Assembly (NCBI RefSeq): GCF_900114155.1
Contig: NZ_FOSC01000010.1
Location: forward strand, 62,001-126,000
Reading direction: 5' to 3'
DNA from: Marinobacter persicus
GTDB lineage: Bacteria > Pseudomonadota > Gammaproteobacteria > Pseudomonadales > Oleiphilaceae
DNA length: 64,000 nt
Shown: piece by piece, positions 50,169-59,260 of the stretch
Layout: each line of letters opens with the position of its first letter
Numbering within the stretch: position 1 is the first letter of the stretch
Position numbers and translations under genes: made by a program
Notes under the pieces: generated by a model
Databases searched by the model: none
Told to the model about the DNA's origin: nothing
The model's input: only the letters and a program-made list of their open reading frames with translations

Positions 50169-51751
50169 ACTGCTGCATCCCCGTTAACTGCTTCTGCCTG
50201 CTGAACAACTTCCCGAATGGAGGCTGCGATCCGGTCAAAGTCTTTGTGGAGCTTACTCCGCTCCTTTCCTCCCTCAGCCTTGCTCCAGCGGGTCAGTTCT
50301 GACTCCACGTAATCCAAGGACTTTCGGTGATCTGCCTCTTTCCAGGCCAAAAAATGGGGGCAGCCGTTGTAACAGGCCCAGAAGGGATGCTTGGTGCAAG
50401 TCCCTTGCTTGCCACAGCCACCAACGACGGCAGGCACTGGGGCATCATTTGCAGGTGGCTCATGGAGGTTAACTGTGGGGATGGCGATGGCCTTCTTTCC
50501 AATATCATCGGTGATTGTCCCCTTGAAGAAGTAGGCTTCGCTCAGAATGGCGAAAACTTCACCGACGCCGCGATCTGTTGCTCTTTCGAGCGCTGGCATC
50601 AGGTCCGATCCCACGGCCTGAATATAGGCATCGCAGGTAAATGGTGAGTCATGCTCCAGAATTTCCTGAATTTGCTCCCTTGCTATCCCCTGGAGAGCCA
50701 TAGCTGTGCCGCCCGTGTGGCGGATGCGGTAGGGCGTGAGGTTGATGACCTGACCTGTACGAGGGCTGATCAGCTCCTCGTTTCTTACCAGATTCTGGAG
50801 GCAGGTTTTACCGGACTGGGCATCTACCTGTCCGAACTGAACCCATCGGGGAGTTCCCTGGCGTCCGGGCAAAACCGCAAGCCGATTGACTTGCTCTTGA
50901 AGGGTCCGGATTTCTGGAATCTGGGAATATTCCTGTATGGCTTGTCCAAGTGACTCAGTGATTTGCCATACGCCAGGCCTCTCACCGGTTTGAGCCTTTG
51001 CTTTCGGTATACGCAGGAAATACTCGTCAGGCCCGTCGGAGGAGGGGACAACCCAAAGTGCATCCTTCGGCATTGACCAAATCTGGGAAGGTCTTTTGAG
51101 GGTTTCGGTCATGATTCGACCGAAAATTTTAGAGGCAATGACGTGGGGATGTTCATTGAGGTCCCAATGCTCAAGAAAGCCCCGGACTATTTCCCATTCA
51201 GCAGCGGTGAATGCACCTTTTTCTGGATTCCATTGTACTACATCTCGCAGTTGTACGACGTCGTTCCGCGCTCTCCAGTCCTTAATCTCTCGGGCCAGTC
51301 CGTAATCTGCTCCTGCAATGTTCTTCTCTGCACACTCCATGTAGATGGATCGAATTAGGCTTCTATCGAAACTGGTGAGAACGCTCCAGATCTCAAGAAA
51401 CGAGGACGTGTCCAATAGGGCAAAGTCGTCCCCGAGAACTAGGCCGATATCCTCTGAAATCCGGAAAAATTTCCTGAGAGAAATTTCACACCTTGACAAA
51501 TAGGAGGGTGAATTCGTGCGAAGGCGGTCTTTCAGAACGTCTTGGAGCGAAGATATGAGCTTCGGCGAAGCATCAATCTTACTCCAATCACAAATATGCT
51601 GATTGCCACTATAGGTGGCACTCCATGAGTCGCTGGAAACATCGATCCAAACTGGGTCCTCGGGATTAAACTCACACCGAACAAAAACGCGTCCATCTGG
51701 GTGCCTAAACAGCCCCGTTTCAAAATCTTCCGTCAGTTCAGAGCGTTCCAT
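50165..51751 (-). CDS. Tyrosine recombinase (second of trio) with zinc-binding tail
   Basis: A 528-residue recombinase starting at ATG 51751 (GGTGG seven bases before), overlapping the first recombinase by 19 bases. The catalytic Arg is in ETLKRPSQIWSM, box II reads LTPYRIRHTGGTAM, and the Tyr is in SPFTCDAYIQAV. The first His of the HxxR motif is Tyr here, which may lower activity. A C-terminal CxxxxxC...CxxxC group (CGKQGTCTKHPFWACYNGC) suggests a zinc site. Confidence 0.8.
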   Translation of the reverse strand: MERSELTEDFETGLFRHPDGRVFVRCEFNPEDPVWIDVSSDSWSATYSGNQHICDWSKIDASPKLISSLQDVLKDRLRTNSPSYLSRCEISLRKFFRISEDIGLVLGDDFALLDTSSFLEIWSVLTSFDRSLIRSIYMECAEKNIAGADYGLAREIKDWRARNDVVQLRDVVQWNPEKGAFTAAEWEIVRGFLEHWDLNEHPHVIASKIFGRIMTETLKRPSQIWSMPKDALWVVPSSDGPDEYFLRIPKAKAQTGERPGVWQITESLGQAIQEYSQIPEIRTLQEQVNRLAVLPGRQGTPRWVQFGQVDAQSGKTCLQNLVRNEELISPRTGQVINLTPYRIRHTGGTAMALQGIAREQIQEILEHDSPFTCDAYIQAVGSDLMPALERATDRGVGEVFAILSEAYFFKGTITDDIGKKAIAIPTVNLHEPPANDAPVPAVVGGCGKQGTCTKHPFWACYNGCPHFLAWKEADHRKSLDYVESELTRWSKAEGGKERSKLHKDFDRIAASIREVVQQAEAVNGDAAV

Positions 51752-52905
51752 ACGTTTCCACCGTGTTGCCAAATTTTCAAAGGAGTCTTGGCGCGCTCAC
51801 GCCGTGCTCTTCGACTGTAAATGTCCAAACTGTCCGGGGACTCCCATCCACCCCAGACGATCAGATCCGCCATTCTTATCTTTTTCTCTTCGCGGTCTTG
51901 TATCTCAGCTGCTGCGGCATAAGCACGGTTAAAAAAAGCATGGCGAGCCAAATGCCAGTGGAAGTCCACTCCGGTTCCTTGTTTGATTTTTTGAGCGATT
52001 TTGCTGGCCATCTTTTGGGATAGTGGGTTGCCGCTCCGAGCAGTGATCAGGAATCTGTGTGGTAGATTAAAACGTTTCTTTTTCTTTCCCTTATGAATTA
52101 CCGGAACGTATCGGTTCGTGGATACGTATTCGTTCACCAAATTGGGAAACCGTGAATTATCCAAGAGGATTCCCAAGTCTCTGGAAAGTGTCTTTGGGCG
52201 AGGGGGATCGCGGCGAGGATCAAAGTAATTCAGGTCTCTTTCCTCAATGCGCATAACCCGGAAATAAGGGGTACTACGAGTTGGGCAATCTTCGACCCGA
52301 AGTGCCAAGATTTCACCAATTCGTAAGCCAAACTCGATGGCTATTCGCCATATCAAATAGTCTCTGGTGGCAATGTCCCAACCAACTAAACCACTTCTGT
52401 TTTCAGGACGAAGGAAGCTCTCGATCTTCATGATTTCTTCGTCAGAAAGGTCCTCCGCAACGGATTCCTTTCGGATCTTTACGTTAAGTTCCTTCCAGAT
52501 CCGCTTTTGGGCGCTAAGCAAGATCTCAAGATCGATGACACGCTTATGCTTGGTCTCTGACTCAGGTCGTGCAAACTGAGAAATAAACCAACGGCAGATT
52601 ACAGAGCAACCCATGAGTGTGCTATTGAGTGTTTTGCGCTTGGTGTAGGGAAGCACGCCGTTATCCTGCATCCATCGTTTACGAAGCCACGCAGCGAAGG
52701 ATCGGGCTTGAGGCTGTGTGAACCCCTCCCCCGATAGCAATTGGCGGTCCAGATCAACACCAACATCGTTTGCCCAGGTATACAAATGAACCAAGCGATC
52801 CAGGGCTTGTCGGCGTGTTTTGTGTGAATCGTGCTTATGGATTAGGTGGCACTCGTAAAGAGACGCGGCCTCAACCGGTGTCTCCTTCTTACGATCCACG
52901 ATCAT
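51733..52905 (-). CDS. Tyrosine recombinase (first of trio)
   Basis: A 390-residue integrase with an N-terminal SAM-like DNA-binding domain and a complete catalytic set: Arg in EFGLRIGEILALR, Lys in PKTLSRDL, His-x-x-Arg in WHLARHAFF, Trp and Tyr in GGWESPDSLDIYSRR. It resembles TnpA of Tn554 or GmtY-like recombinases in size. It is first of a tightly packed operon that extends to 44812. Confidence 0.87.
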   Translation of the reverse strand: MIVDRKKETPVEAASLYECHLIHKHDSHKTRRQALDRLVHLYTWANDVGVDLDRQLLSGEGFTQPQARSFAAWLRKRWMQDNGVLPYTKRKTLNSTLMGCSVICRWFISQFARPESETKHKRVIDLEILLSAQKRIWKELNVKIRKESVAEDLSDEEIMKIESFLRPENRSGLVGWDIATRDYLIWRIAIEFGLRIGEILALRVEDCPTRSTPYFRVMRIEERDLNYFDPRRDPPRPKTLSRDLGILLDNSRFPNLVNEYVSTNRYVPVIHKGKKKKRFNLPHRFLITARSGNPLSQKMASKIAQKIKQGTGVDFHWHLARHAFFNRAYAAAAEIQDREEKKIRMADLIVWGGWESPDSLDIYSRRARRERAKTPLKIWQHGGNVWNALN

Positions 52906-53131
52906 AAACCGTATCTCGCCAGATTCGCTGTGCGTAAACTGAACAATCTTATATGGCGATTTTTGGTGCTGGACAGATTGGATACTTAATCCCCCAAATT
53001 GGATAAATTAAAACCTAAAGGCCATTTAATACAATGGCTTGAGGAGGAATTGTTTATATATCCATTAGTATAGGGCGTTTAATCTGATTGGCAAGAGAAG
53101 TTGTCGAGTTTTGATAGATGAAGATATTCAT
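52906..53131. other. AT-rich right edge of the island
   Basis: No gene is seen. The segment is clearly AT-rich compared with the flanks and contains the promoter region for the recombinase operon plus GGATA repeats. It ends at the nrdJb terminator. Confidence 0.5.
52977..53006 (+). repeat. GGATA direct repeats, right edge of island
   Basis: ATTGGATAC at 52977-52985 and ATTGGATAA at 52998-53006, in the same orientation as the left-edge set. TGGATACTT is shared exactly with 40694-40702, a 9-base direct repeat around a 12.3-kb interval. Confidence 0.4.
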
Positions 53132-53165
53132 AAAAAAACCCCCAGAGCGGTAGGCTCTGAGGGTT
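53132..53165 (-). terminator. Intrinsic terminator of the nrdJ operon
   Basis: On the reverse strand, AACCCTCAGAGC pairs with GCTCTGGGGGTT (11 of 12 bases, loop CTACC), followed by a T-run. It lies 47 bp past the nrdJb stop. Confidence 0.8.
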
Positions 53166-53211
53166 ATAGCATGCAAAATCTTAACTATTCATAAGTAACC
53201 ACTTCTAAGGG

Positions 53212-53910
53212 CTACTGACACTTGCTGTCACCACAGGCCAGGCAGGTGGCGCAGCCGTCCATCACAATCACCGCCTTGGTGCTGCATTTGCCGCACATGG
53301 TGGCGTTGGGCGGGTAATCGGCGCCCGTGTCGTCATTGGTGGCTGAGCTCTGGCTGGCTTCGAACTCGGCGCGCTTTTCGGCGAGGATGCGCTTGGTGGT
53401 CTCACTCATTTCCTCGCTTTCCAGCAGGCCGATGGCCTTCAGGTGCTTCTCGATCACGGCGCCGATCTCGGCCACCAGCGAGGGCATGAACACACCGCCT
53501 TTCTTGAAATAGCCGCCGTTGGGGTCGTAGACACTGCGCAACTCTTCCACCAGGAAGGTCACATCGCCACCCTTGCGGAACACCGCCGAGATAACCCGGG
53601 TAAGGGCGATGACCCACTGGAAATGCTCCATCGATTTGGAGTTGATGAAGATCTCGTAGGGCTGCCGGCTTTCGTGGTCTGTGTCCTCGTTCAGCAGGAT
53701 GTCGTTGATGGTGATGTACATCGCATGCTCGGCCACCGGCGGCTTGATCTTGTAGGTGGTGCCCAGCAGGAAATCCGGCCGTTCGATGTTCTCGTTCATT
53801 TCCACCGGCTTGGTTTCTGCGTGCACCGGCGCTTGCTTTTCGGTCGGGGTTTCGTCTTCGGCTTTCTTTACGCGGTAGCCGACGATTTTATTGCTGATTT
53901 TTACTGTCAT
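53212..53910 (-). CDS. nrdJb: Class II ribonucleotide reductase, C-terminal subunit (NrdJb)
   Basis: A 232-residue protein carrying the TSCPD-type domain (INSKSMEHFQWVIALTRVIS) and a cysteine-rich tail, CGKCSTKAVIVMDGCATCLA then CGDSKC, that should shuttle electrons to the active site. A split class II RNR of this kind (NrdJa plus NrdJb) is known in Pseudomonas aeruginosa. It follows nrdJa after 29 bases. Confidence 0.88.
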   Translation of the reverse strand: MTVKISNKIVGYRVKKAEDETPTEKQAPVHAETKPVEMNENIERPDFLLGTTYKIKPPVAEHAMYITINDILLNEDTDHESRQPYEIFINSKSMEHFQWVIALTRVISAVFRKGGDVTFLVEELRSVYDPNGGYFKKGGVFMPSLVAEIGAVIEKHLKAIGLLESEEMSETTKRILAEKRAEFEASQSSATNDDTGADYPPNATMCGKCSTKAVIVMDGCATCLACGDSKCQ

Positions 53911-53939
53911 GGTTGTATTCCTGTCTGTCGGTTCCCGGA

Positions 53940-56078
53940 TCAGTACTTGCCGTAGGTGCCTTCTTTGAGGGCATCGAACAGGTTGGCGGCGTTGTGGATT
54001 TCGCCGTCGTACTCCACCTCTTCGTTGCCCCGCAGGGTCACTTTGCTGCCATCATCCAGCGTGAACTCGTACAGTGTGTTTTCAAGGTCTTTCTCTTTGA
54101 CCAGTACGCCCTGGAAGGCTTCCGGGTTGAAGCGGAAGGTGGTGCAGCCCTTCAGGCCCTTATCGTACGCATACAGGTATATGCCTTTGAAGTCCGGATA
54201 CGGGAATTCGGTTGGCACATTGGCGGTCTTGGAGATGGACGAATCCACCCACTTCTGCGCCGCAGCCTGGATGTCCACGTGCTGTGCCGGGCTGACGTCG
54301 TCGGTGGTGGTGAAATAGTCCGGCAGTTTCTTGTCTTCGTCCTCGGAGAACGGCATGGCGGCCGGGTTGACCAGGTGACGGTAGGCCAGCAGCTCGAAGC
54401 TGAACACGTCCACTTTTTCCTTGGTCTTGCGGCCTTCGCGGATGATGTTGCGCGCGTAGTGGTGCGAGAAGCTCGGCTCAATGCCGTTACTGGCGTTGTT
54501 GGCCAGTGACAGGCTGATGGTGCCGGTGGGCGCGATGGAGGTGTGGTGGGTGAAACGGCCACCTTTCTCGATCAGTTGCTCAACCAGTTCCGGCTCCACG
54601 GCGGCAATCTGCTGCATGTAACGGCTGTATTTGGCGTGCAGCACCTTGCCTTTAAGCTTGTCGCCGACGTTATAGCCATCTTTGGCCAGCTGCGGGCATT
54701 TGTTCAGCATTTTCGGGGTGATTTCGAAGTCGTCTTCCATGATCGGTGCCGGCCCTTTTTCCGCGGCCAAAGCCAGGGACTGGCGCCAGCCTTCCACGGC
54801 CATTTCACGCACCACTTCCTCGGTGAATTTCACCGATTCGTCAGAACCGTAAGGCATGCGCAGCATGGCCAGGGTGGAGCCCAGGCCCAGAATGCCCATG
54901 CCATGACGGCGCTTGTAGGTGATTTCGTGGCGCTGTTCCGGCAGCGGCAGGCCGTTGATTTCCACCACGTTGTCCAGCATGCGGGTGAAGATGCCGACTA
55001 CCTGGCGGTATTTCTCGTAGTTGAAGCTGGCTTTCTCGGTGAACGGGTATTCCACGAACTTGGTCAGGTTGACCGAGCCCAGCAGACAGCTGCCATACGG
55101 GGGCAGGGGCTGTTCGCCACAGGGGTTGGTGGCGCGAATGTCTTCGCAGAACCAGTTGTTGTTCATCTGGTTGACCTTGTCGATCAGGATGAAACCGGGT
55201 TCTGCGTAGTCATAGGTGCTGGTCATGATGGTGTCCCAGATGAACTGGGCTTTCACCGTCTTGTAGATACGACAGGCCACTTTGCCCTCGTCGTTGACCA
55301 CGTAACCGTCCTGCACCGGGAAATCGCGGTAGACAAACTGGCTTTCGTCATCGAGCTTCAGGCCTTCGTCTTCCACTTCTTTCTGGGTGACAGGGAAAGA
55401 CAGGTGCCAGTCGTCGCCGTTTTTCACCGCTTCAATGAAGTCTTCGGTGATCAGCAGTGACAGGTTGAACTGGCGCAGGCGACCGTCTTCACGCTTGGCC
55501 TGGATGAACTCGATCACGTCCGGGTGGTGAACGTCGAAGGTGGCCATCTGCGCGCCACGGCGACCGCCGGCTGAAGAGACGGTGAAACACATGCGGTCGA
55601 AGATGTCCATGAACGACAGCGGGCCGGAGGTGGTGGCGCCGGCACCGGCCACGTAGGCGCCCCGTGGGCGCAGGGTGGAGAATTCATAGCCAATACCGCA
55701 GCCGGCCTTGAGGGTGAGGCCGGCTTCGTGGTTTTTCTCCAGGATATCGTCCATGGAATCGCGAACAATGCCGGAGACGGTGCAGTTGATGGTGGACGTG
55801 GCCGGCTTATGGGCTTCAGCGCCGGCGTTGGAGGTGATGCGGCCGGCCGGAATGGCTCCGTTTTGCAGCGCCCAGATGAAGTTCTTCATGTGCTTGGCGC
55901 GCACGGATTTGTTTTCAACCTCGGCCAGGGCCTTGGCAACCCGCTCGTAAGTCGCGTGAATGTTCTTGTCGACAGGCTCGCCCGTTTTGGTTTTCAGCTG
56001 ATACTTGCTGTTCCAGATATCGAGCGATGCTTCCTGCATGGGAATCGTTGAGATCACTGGCTCTGCCTTTGCGTTCAT
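53940..56078 (-). CDS. nrdJa: Adenosylcobalamin-dependent ribonucleotide reductase, large part (NrdJa)
   Basis: A 712-residue enzyme that makes deoxynucleotides using vitamin B12. I choose ATG 56078; the upstream ATG at 56132 adds an unlikely extension. Active-site features: Cys in TSTINCTVSG, NPCGEQPLPPYG, and PTGTISLSLANNASNG. The C-terminal redox tail is supplied by nrdJb. Upstream lie paired NrdR-like boxes. Confidence 0.93.
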   Translation of the reverse strand: MNAKAEPVISTIPMQEASLDIWNSKYQLKTKTGEPVDKNIHATYERVAKALAEVENKSVRAKHMKNFIWALQNGAIPAGRITSNAGAEAHKPATSTINCTVSGIVRDSMDDILEKNHEAGLTLKAGCGIGYEFSTLRPRGAYVAGAGATTSGPLSFMDIFDRMCFTVSSAGGRRGAQMATFDVHHPDVIEFIQAKREDGRLRQFNLSLLITEDFIEAVKNGDDWHLSFPVTQKEVEDEGLKLDDESQFVYRDFPVQDGYVVNDEGKVACRIYKTVKAQFIWDTIMTSTYDYAEPGFILIDKVNQMNNNWFCEDIRATNPCGEQPLPPYGSCLLGSVNLTKFVEYPFTEKASFNYEKYRQVVGIFTRMLDNVVEINGLPLPEQRHEITYKRRHGMGILGLGSTLAMLRMPYGSDESVKFTEEVVREMAVEGWRQSLALAAEKGPAPIMEDDFEITPKMLNKCPQLAKDGYNVGDKLKGKVLHAKYSRYMQQIAAVEPELVEQLIEKGGRFTHHTSIAPTGTISLSLANNASNGIEPSFSHHYARNIIREGRKTKEKVDVFSFELLAYRHLVNPAAMPFSEDEDKKLPDYFTTTDDVSPAQHVDIQAAAQKWVDSSISKTANVPTEFPYPDFKGIYLYAYDKGLKGCTTFRFNPEAFQGVLVKEKDLENTLYEFTLDDGSKVTLRGNEEVEYDGEIHNAANLFDALKEGTYGKY

Positions 56079-56149
56079 TTCCACCCTCGGTTTTCGGTCT
56101 GTCTGTTGTGGGCCCGGGCTTGCGTCAAGCAACGGGTTTATGTTTGGCG

Positions 56150-56197
56150 ACCCTATATGTGGGTTTAATTTGAGGGAAGTATAACAGGATATTGTGT
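56150..56197 (-). promoter_or_regulatory. Paired NrdR-like boxes upstream of nrdJab
   Basis: ACACAATATCCTGTTA (reverse strand, 56182-56197) and AACCCACATATAGGGT (56150-56165) match the NrdR consensus ACACWATATATWGTGT at 12 and 11 of 16 bases. Their start-to-start distance is 32 bases, three helical turns, as in known NrdR operators. Confidence 0.6.
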
Positions 56198-56291
56198 TCT
56201 GTGAATAAGGAAGGAACTATTGCCTGTGCCTTGCAGGCAAGGAAATTCAATGGCAAAAGGCTTGAATTGGCTGGAAGCCAGAGAAATCAGG

Positions 56292-56332
56292 CGTTTGCCG
56301 GAACCGGCATCAATACGGTCGGTTCCGGCAAA
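56292..56332. terminator. Strong hairpin between nrdJa and ABC genes
   Basis: A perfect 14-bp stem (56292-56305 with 56319-56332) lies just past the ABC ATPase stop. It has little T-run on the reverse strand, so it may be a terminator or an RNA-stabilising structure. Confidence 0.5.
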
Positions 56333-56346
56333 CAGAGAGAGGAAGG

Positions 56347-57141
56347 TTAACCCAGTAGCAGGCTGTCGTCGTCGACCTGCAGGCCGCGCTGCTTTTCGAA
56401 CAGGCCCAGCAGATCCTTTACTTCCAGGCCATCCCTTTCCTTGCCGGCGATGTCGAATACCACTTGTCCCTGGTGGAGCATGACCGTGCGGTTACCCACT
56501 TCCAGAGCCTGTTTCATGCTGTGGGTGACCATCAGCGCAGTCAATTGCTGGGTGGCGATGATGTGTTCCGTCAGTTCCAGCACGAAGCGGGCGGTCTTGG
56601 GATCCAGTGCCGCGGTGTGTTCGTCCAGCAGCAGAATGCTGGACGGTGTCAGGCTGGCCATCAACAGGCTCACCGCCTGGCGCTGGCCACCGGACAGCAG
56701 GCCCATCTTGTCGCCCAGCCGGTTCTCCAGGCCAAGGTTCAGTGATGACAGGCTGTCGCTGAACTGCTTCATGTACTGTTTTTTTACGGCCGAGGTGAGG
56801 CCGCGGCGTTGTCCGCGTTTGATGGCCAGTGCCAGGTTTTCCTCAATGGACAGGTTTTCACAGGTGCCGGCCAATGGGTCCTGGAACACCCGGGCCACGC
56901 GGTTGGCGCGTTTGTGGGTGGGCAGGCGGGTAACATCCTGGTTGTCGACAACAATCTTGCCGCTGTCGACCATGACCTCGCCGGCCAGGGCGTTGAGAAA
57001 CGTGGATTTGCCAGCACCGTTGCTGCCAATCACGGTGACGAATTCACCCTGGTTCACGGTCAGGCTCATGCCCCGCAAGGCCGGGTTTTCCAGCGGCGTT
57101 CCCTTGCCAAAGGTCAGTTTCAGATCGGTTGCGCTGATCAT
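56347..57141 (-). CDS. ABC importer ATP-binding protein
   Basis: A 264-residue ATPase: Walker A GSNGAGKST, signature LLSGGQRQAV, Walker B SILLLDEHTAALD (His in place of the usual Pro) and the switch His in VTHSMKQAL. It is the last gene of a three-gene importer with the permease at 57151 and the binding protein at 58124. Confidence 0.87.
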   Translation of the reverse strand: MISATDLKLTFGKGTPLENPALRGMSLTVNQGEFVTVIGSNGAGKSTFLNALAGEVMVDSGKIVVDNQDVTRLPTHKRANRVARVFQDPLAGTCENLSIEENLALAIKRGQRRGLTSAVKKQYMKQFSDSLSSLNLGLENRLGDKMGLLSGGQRQAVSLLMASLTPSSILLLDEHTAALDPKTARFVLELTEHIIATQQLTALMVTHSMKQALEVGNRTVMLHQGQVVFDIAGKERDGLEVKDLLGLFEKQRGLQVDDDSLLLG

Positions 57142-57150
57142 GTCGGCTCC

Positions 57151-58053
57151 TCAGGCTTGCTTGCGGGAAAAACGGTGGGTGAGCTTGGTACGGACACCGG
57201 GCAACACGATGGCCAGGGTTACCAGCACGGCGGTAATCAGGTTCAGGTCCTGTGCCTGCAGGCCGAGTGCATCGGCGTTCAGGGCAAAGGCAATGGCCAG
57301 ACGGTAGACGATGGCACCGATGATGCAGGCAAACAGTGCCCGCACCACGGTGGAGGGTGTCAGTACCGCTTCACCACCAATCAGTGAGGCCAGGCCGATC
57401 ACAATCACGCCAACACCCATGGTGACGTCTGCCGCACCCTGGCTCTGGGCAAACAGTGCGCCGGCCAGGCCGACCAGGCCATTGGAGAGGGCCACGCCGA
57501 GCACGATCATGGCGCCGGTGGCAATGCCCTGGGCACGGGCCATGCGTGGGTTGGCGCCGGTGGCGCGCATGGCCAGGCCGGTTTCGGACTTCATGAAGCG
57601 CCAGAGCAGTACCAGAACCACCAGCGCCACGATCACGAACAACAGCACTGGTACCTGGTGAAATTCCAGGCCCAGTTCGTACCAGGGGGTCAGTACGGTA
57701 TCTTCGCCCAGCAGTGCCACATTGGGGCGACCCATGATGCGCAGGTTGACGGAATACAACGCGATCATGGTCAGAATTGAGGCCAGCAGGTTGAGAATGT
57801 TGAGTTTGACATTCAGCAGGGCGGTGACCGCGCCGGCGGCCATGCCGGCGACAATGGCCATGCCGGTGGCCAGCCAGGGGTTCCAGCCGGCCATGATCAG
57901 CATGGCGGCAACGGCCGCGCCGAGAGGGAAGCTGCCATCCACCGTCAGGTCGGGGAAGTCCAGTACACGAAAGGAGATGTAGATGCCGAAGGCAACCAGG
58001 CCGTAGATCAGGCCGGTTTCGAGTGCGCCGTAAAATGCGATTTCACTGAGCAT
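57151..58053 (-). CDS. ABC importer permease (BPD_transp_2 type)
   Basis: A 300-residue inner-membrane protein with about eight hydrophobic helices, including FPLGAAVAAMLIMAG and GATGANPRMARAQGI-like loops; the RATGANPRMA coupling region is typical of branched-chain/sugar-type permeases. Gene order and spacing link it to the adjacent ATPase and binding protein. Confidence 0.85.
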   Translation of the reverse strand: MLSEIAFYGALETGLIYGLVAFGIYISFRVLDFPDLTVDGSFPLGAAVAAMLIMAGWNPWLATGMAIVAGMAAGAVTALLNVKLNILNLLASILTMIALYSVNLRIMGRPNVALLGEDTVLTPWYELGLEFHQVPVLLFVIVALVVLVLLWRFMKSETGLAMRATGANPRMARAQGIATGAMIVLGVALSNGLVGLAGALFAQSQGAADVTMGVGVIVIGLASLIGGEAVLTPSTVVRALFACIIGAIVYRLAIAFALNADALGLQAQDLNLITAVLVTLAIVLPGVRTKLTHRFSRKQA

Positions 58054-58079
58054 GGGTATGGGTTCACCGTGAAAAGAAA

Positions 58080-58112
58080 ACGGGCGGGCCCTTTTGGGGT
58101 CCGCCCGTGTTG
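58080..58112 (-). terminator. Internal terminator after the binding-protein gene
   Basis: On the reverse strand an ACGGGCGG/CCGCCCGT stem is followed by TTTTCTTTTC. It sits between the binding protein and permease, a layout that lets the binding protein be made in excess. Confidence 0.7.
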
Positions 58113-58123
58113 GTCAGGCGTTA

Positions 58124-59095
58124 TCAGTCGTTTTTGACGACTTTGGTGGCTTCTTGGATCAGGTCGTCCGGCAGGGTGATGCCCATGCGCTCGGCGGCGC
58201 GCGGGTTCACATACAGATCCAGTTCTTCCATGACTTCAACCGGGGTGTCGGCGGGCTTGGCGCCTTCGAGGATGCGGGCCACCATGGCGCCGGTCTGGCG
58301 ACCATGCTTGTAATAGTTAAAGCCCATGGCCGCAACCGCGCCCCGTTCAACGGTGGCGGTGTCTGCCGCGAATACCGGAATCTGTGAACGCTCGCCGACG
58401 GAGATGACCGCTTCGGCGGCACTGATGACGGTGTTGTCGGTGGTCAGGTAGATGGCGTCTACTTTGCCCACCAGTGAACGGGCAGCGCCGAGTACTTCAG
58501 AGGTCTTTGTGGCGGCGCCTTTTTCCAGCTTCAGGCCGCGTTCGGTGAGCTTTTCTTCCAGCAGCTCGACCAGGGCGGCAGCGTTGGCTTCACCCGGGTT
58601 ATACACGGTGCCGATGGTCTGAACGTCGGGCAACGCGCGCTGGATCATCTCCAGGTGCTTGTCGATCGGCAGCATGTCGCTGACGCCGGTGATGTTCGCA
58701 CCCGGCTTTTCCCAGCTTTTAACCAGCTTGGCGGCAACAGGATCGGTAACCGCGGAGAATACAACCGGAATGTTTCGCGCCGCGGAAGCCACGGTCTGGG
58801 CCGAGGGAGTGGCAATGGCGACGATTACATCGGGATTTTCACCCACAAACTTGCGGGCGATCTGGGAGGCAATGGCGGAGTTGCCCTGGGCGCTTTCGTG
58901 CATCAGTGTCAGGCTTTCCCCTTCACGATAGCCTCTTTCGGCCAGCTCGTCTTTCACGCCCTGGTGGGCAGCATCCAGAGCCGGATGTTCAACAATCTGG
59001 GTAATAGCAACTACACGAGGGTCTTCAGCTTGAGCCAGTGTGGCCGCCGCCAGCAGTGACGCGCCAATCAGGCTGCGCAGGAATTTCTTGGCCAT
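58124..59095 (-). CDS. ABC transporter substrate-binding protein (ABC_sub_bind type)
   Basis: A 323-residue secreted binding protein with a 23-residue signal peptide ending AQA. The mature start RVVAITQIVEHPALDAAHQG and PVVFSAVTDPVAAKLV are typical of the PF04392 family, members of which bind tryptophan or other small organics. The ligand is unknown. It is the first gene of the importer operon. Confidence 0.85.
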   Translation of the reverse strand: MAKKFLRSLIGASLLAAATLAQAEDPRVVAITQIVEHPALDAAHQGVKDELAERGYREGESLTLMHESAQGNSAIASQIARKFVGENPDVIVAIATPSAQTVASAARNIPVVFSAVTDPVAAKLVKSWEKPGANITGVSDMLPIDKHLEMIQRALPDVQTIGTVYNPGEANAAALVELLEEKLTERGLKLEKGAATKTSEVLGAARSLVGKVDAIYLTTDNTVISAAEAVISVGERSQIPVFAADTATVERGAVAAMGFNYYKHGRQTGAMVARILEGAKPADTPVEVMEELDLYVNPRAAERMGITLPDDLIQEATKVVKND

Positions 59096-59260
59096 GTGCC
59101 GGTCTCCGAGTTGTTTACGGGTTGCTGTGCCGTGGGCACGGGCGTGTTACAAAGCTGCAAGAGTTTACCACAGGCTTGCGGGTTTGGGGCCATCCCCCGA
59201 GGCACTTTCTTTGGCCTTTGTATTCTCCCTTGCACGGTACCCGCCGGGCCGGGCGGCCGC

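Noticed and set aside
56079..56149. Cobalamin riboswitch before the B12-dependent RNR
   Set aside because: The leader is too short and lacks the conserved B12-box pattern; NrdR-like boxes explain regulation better.
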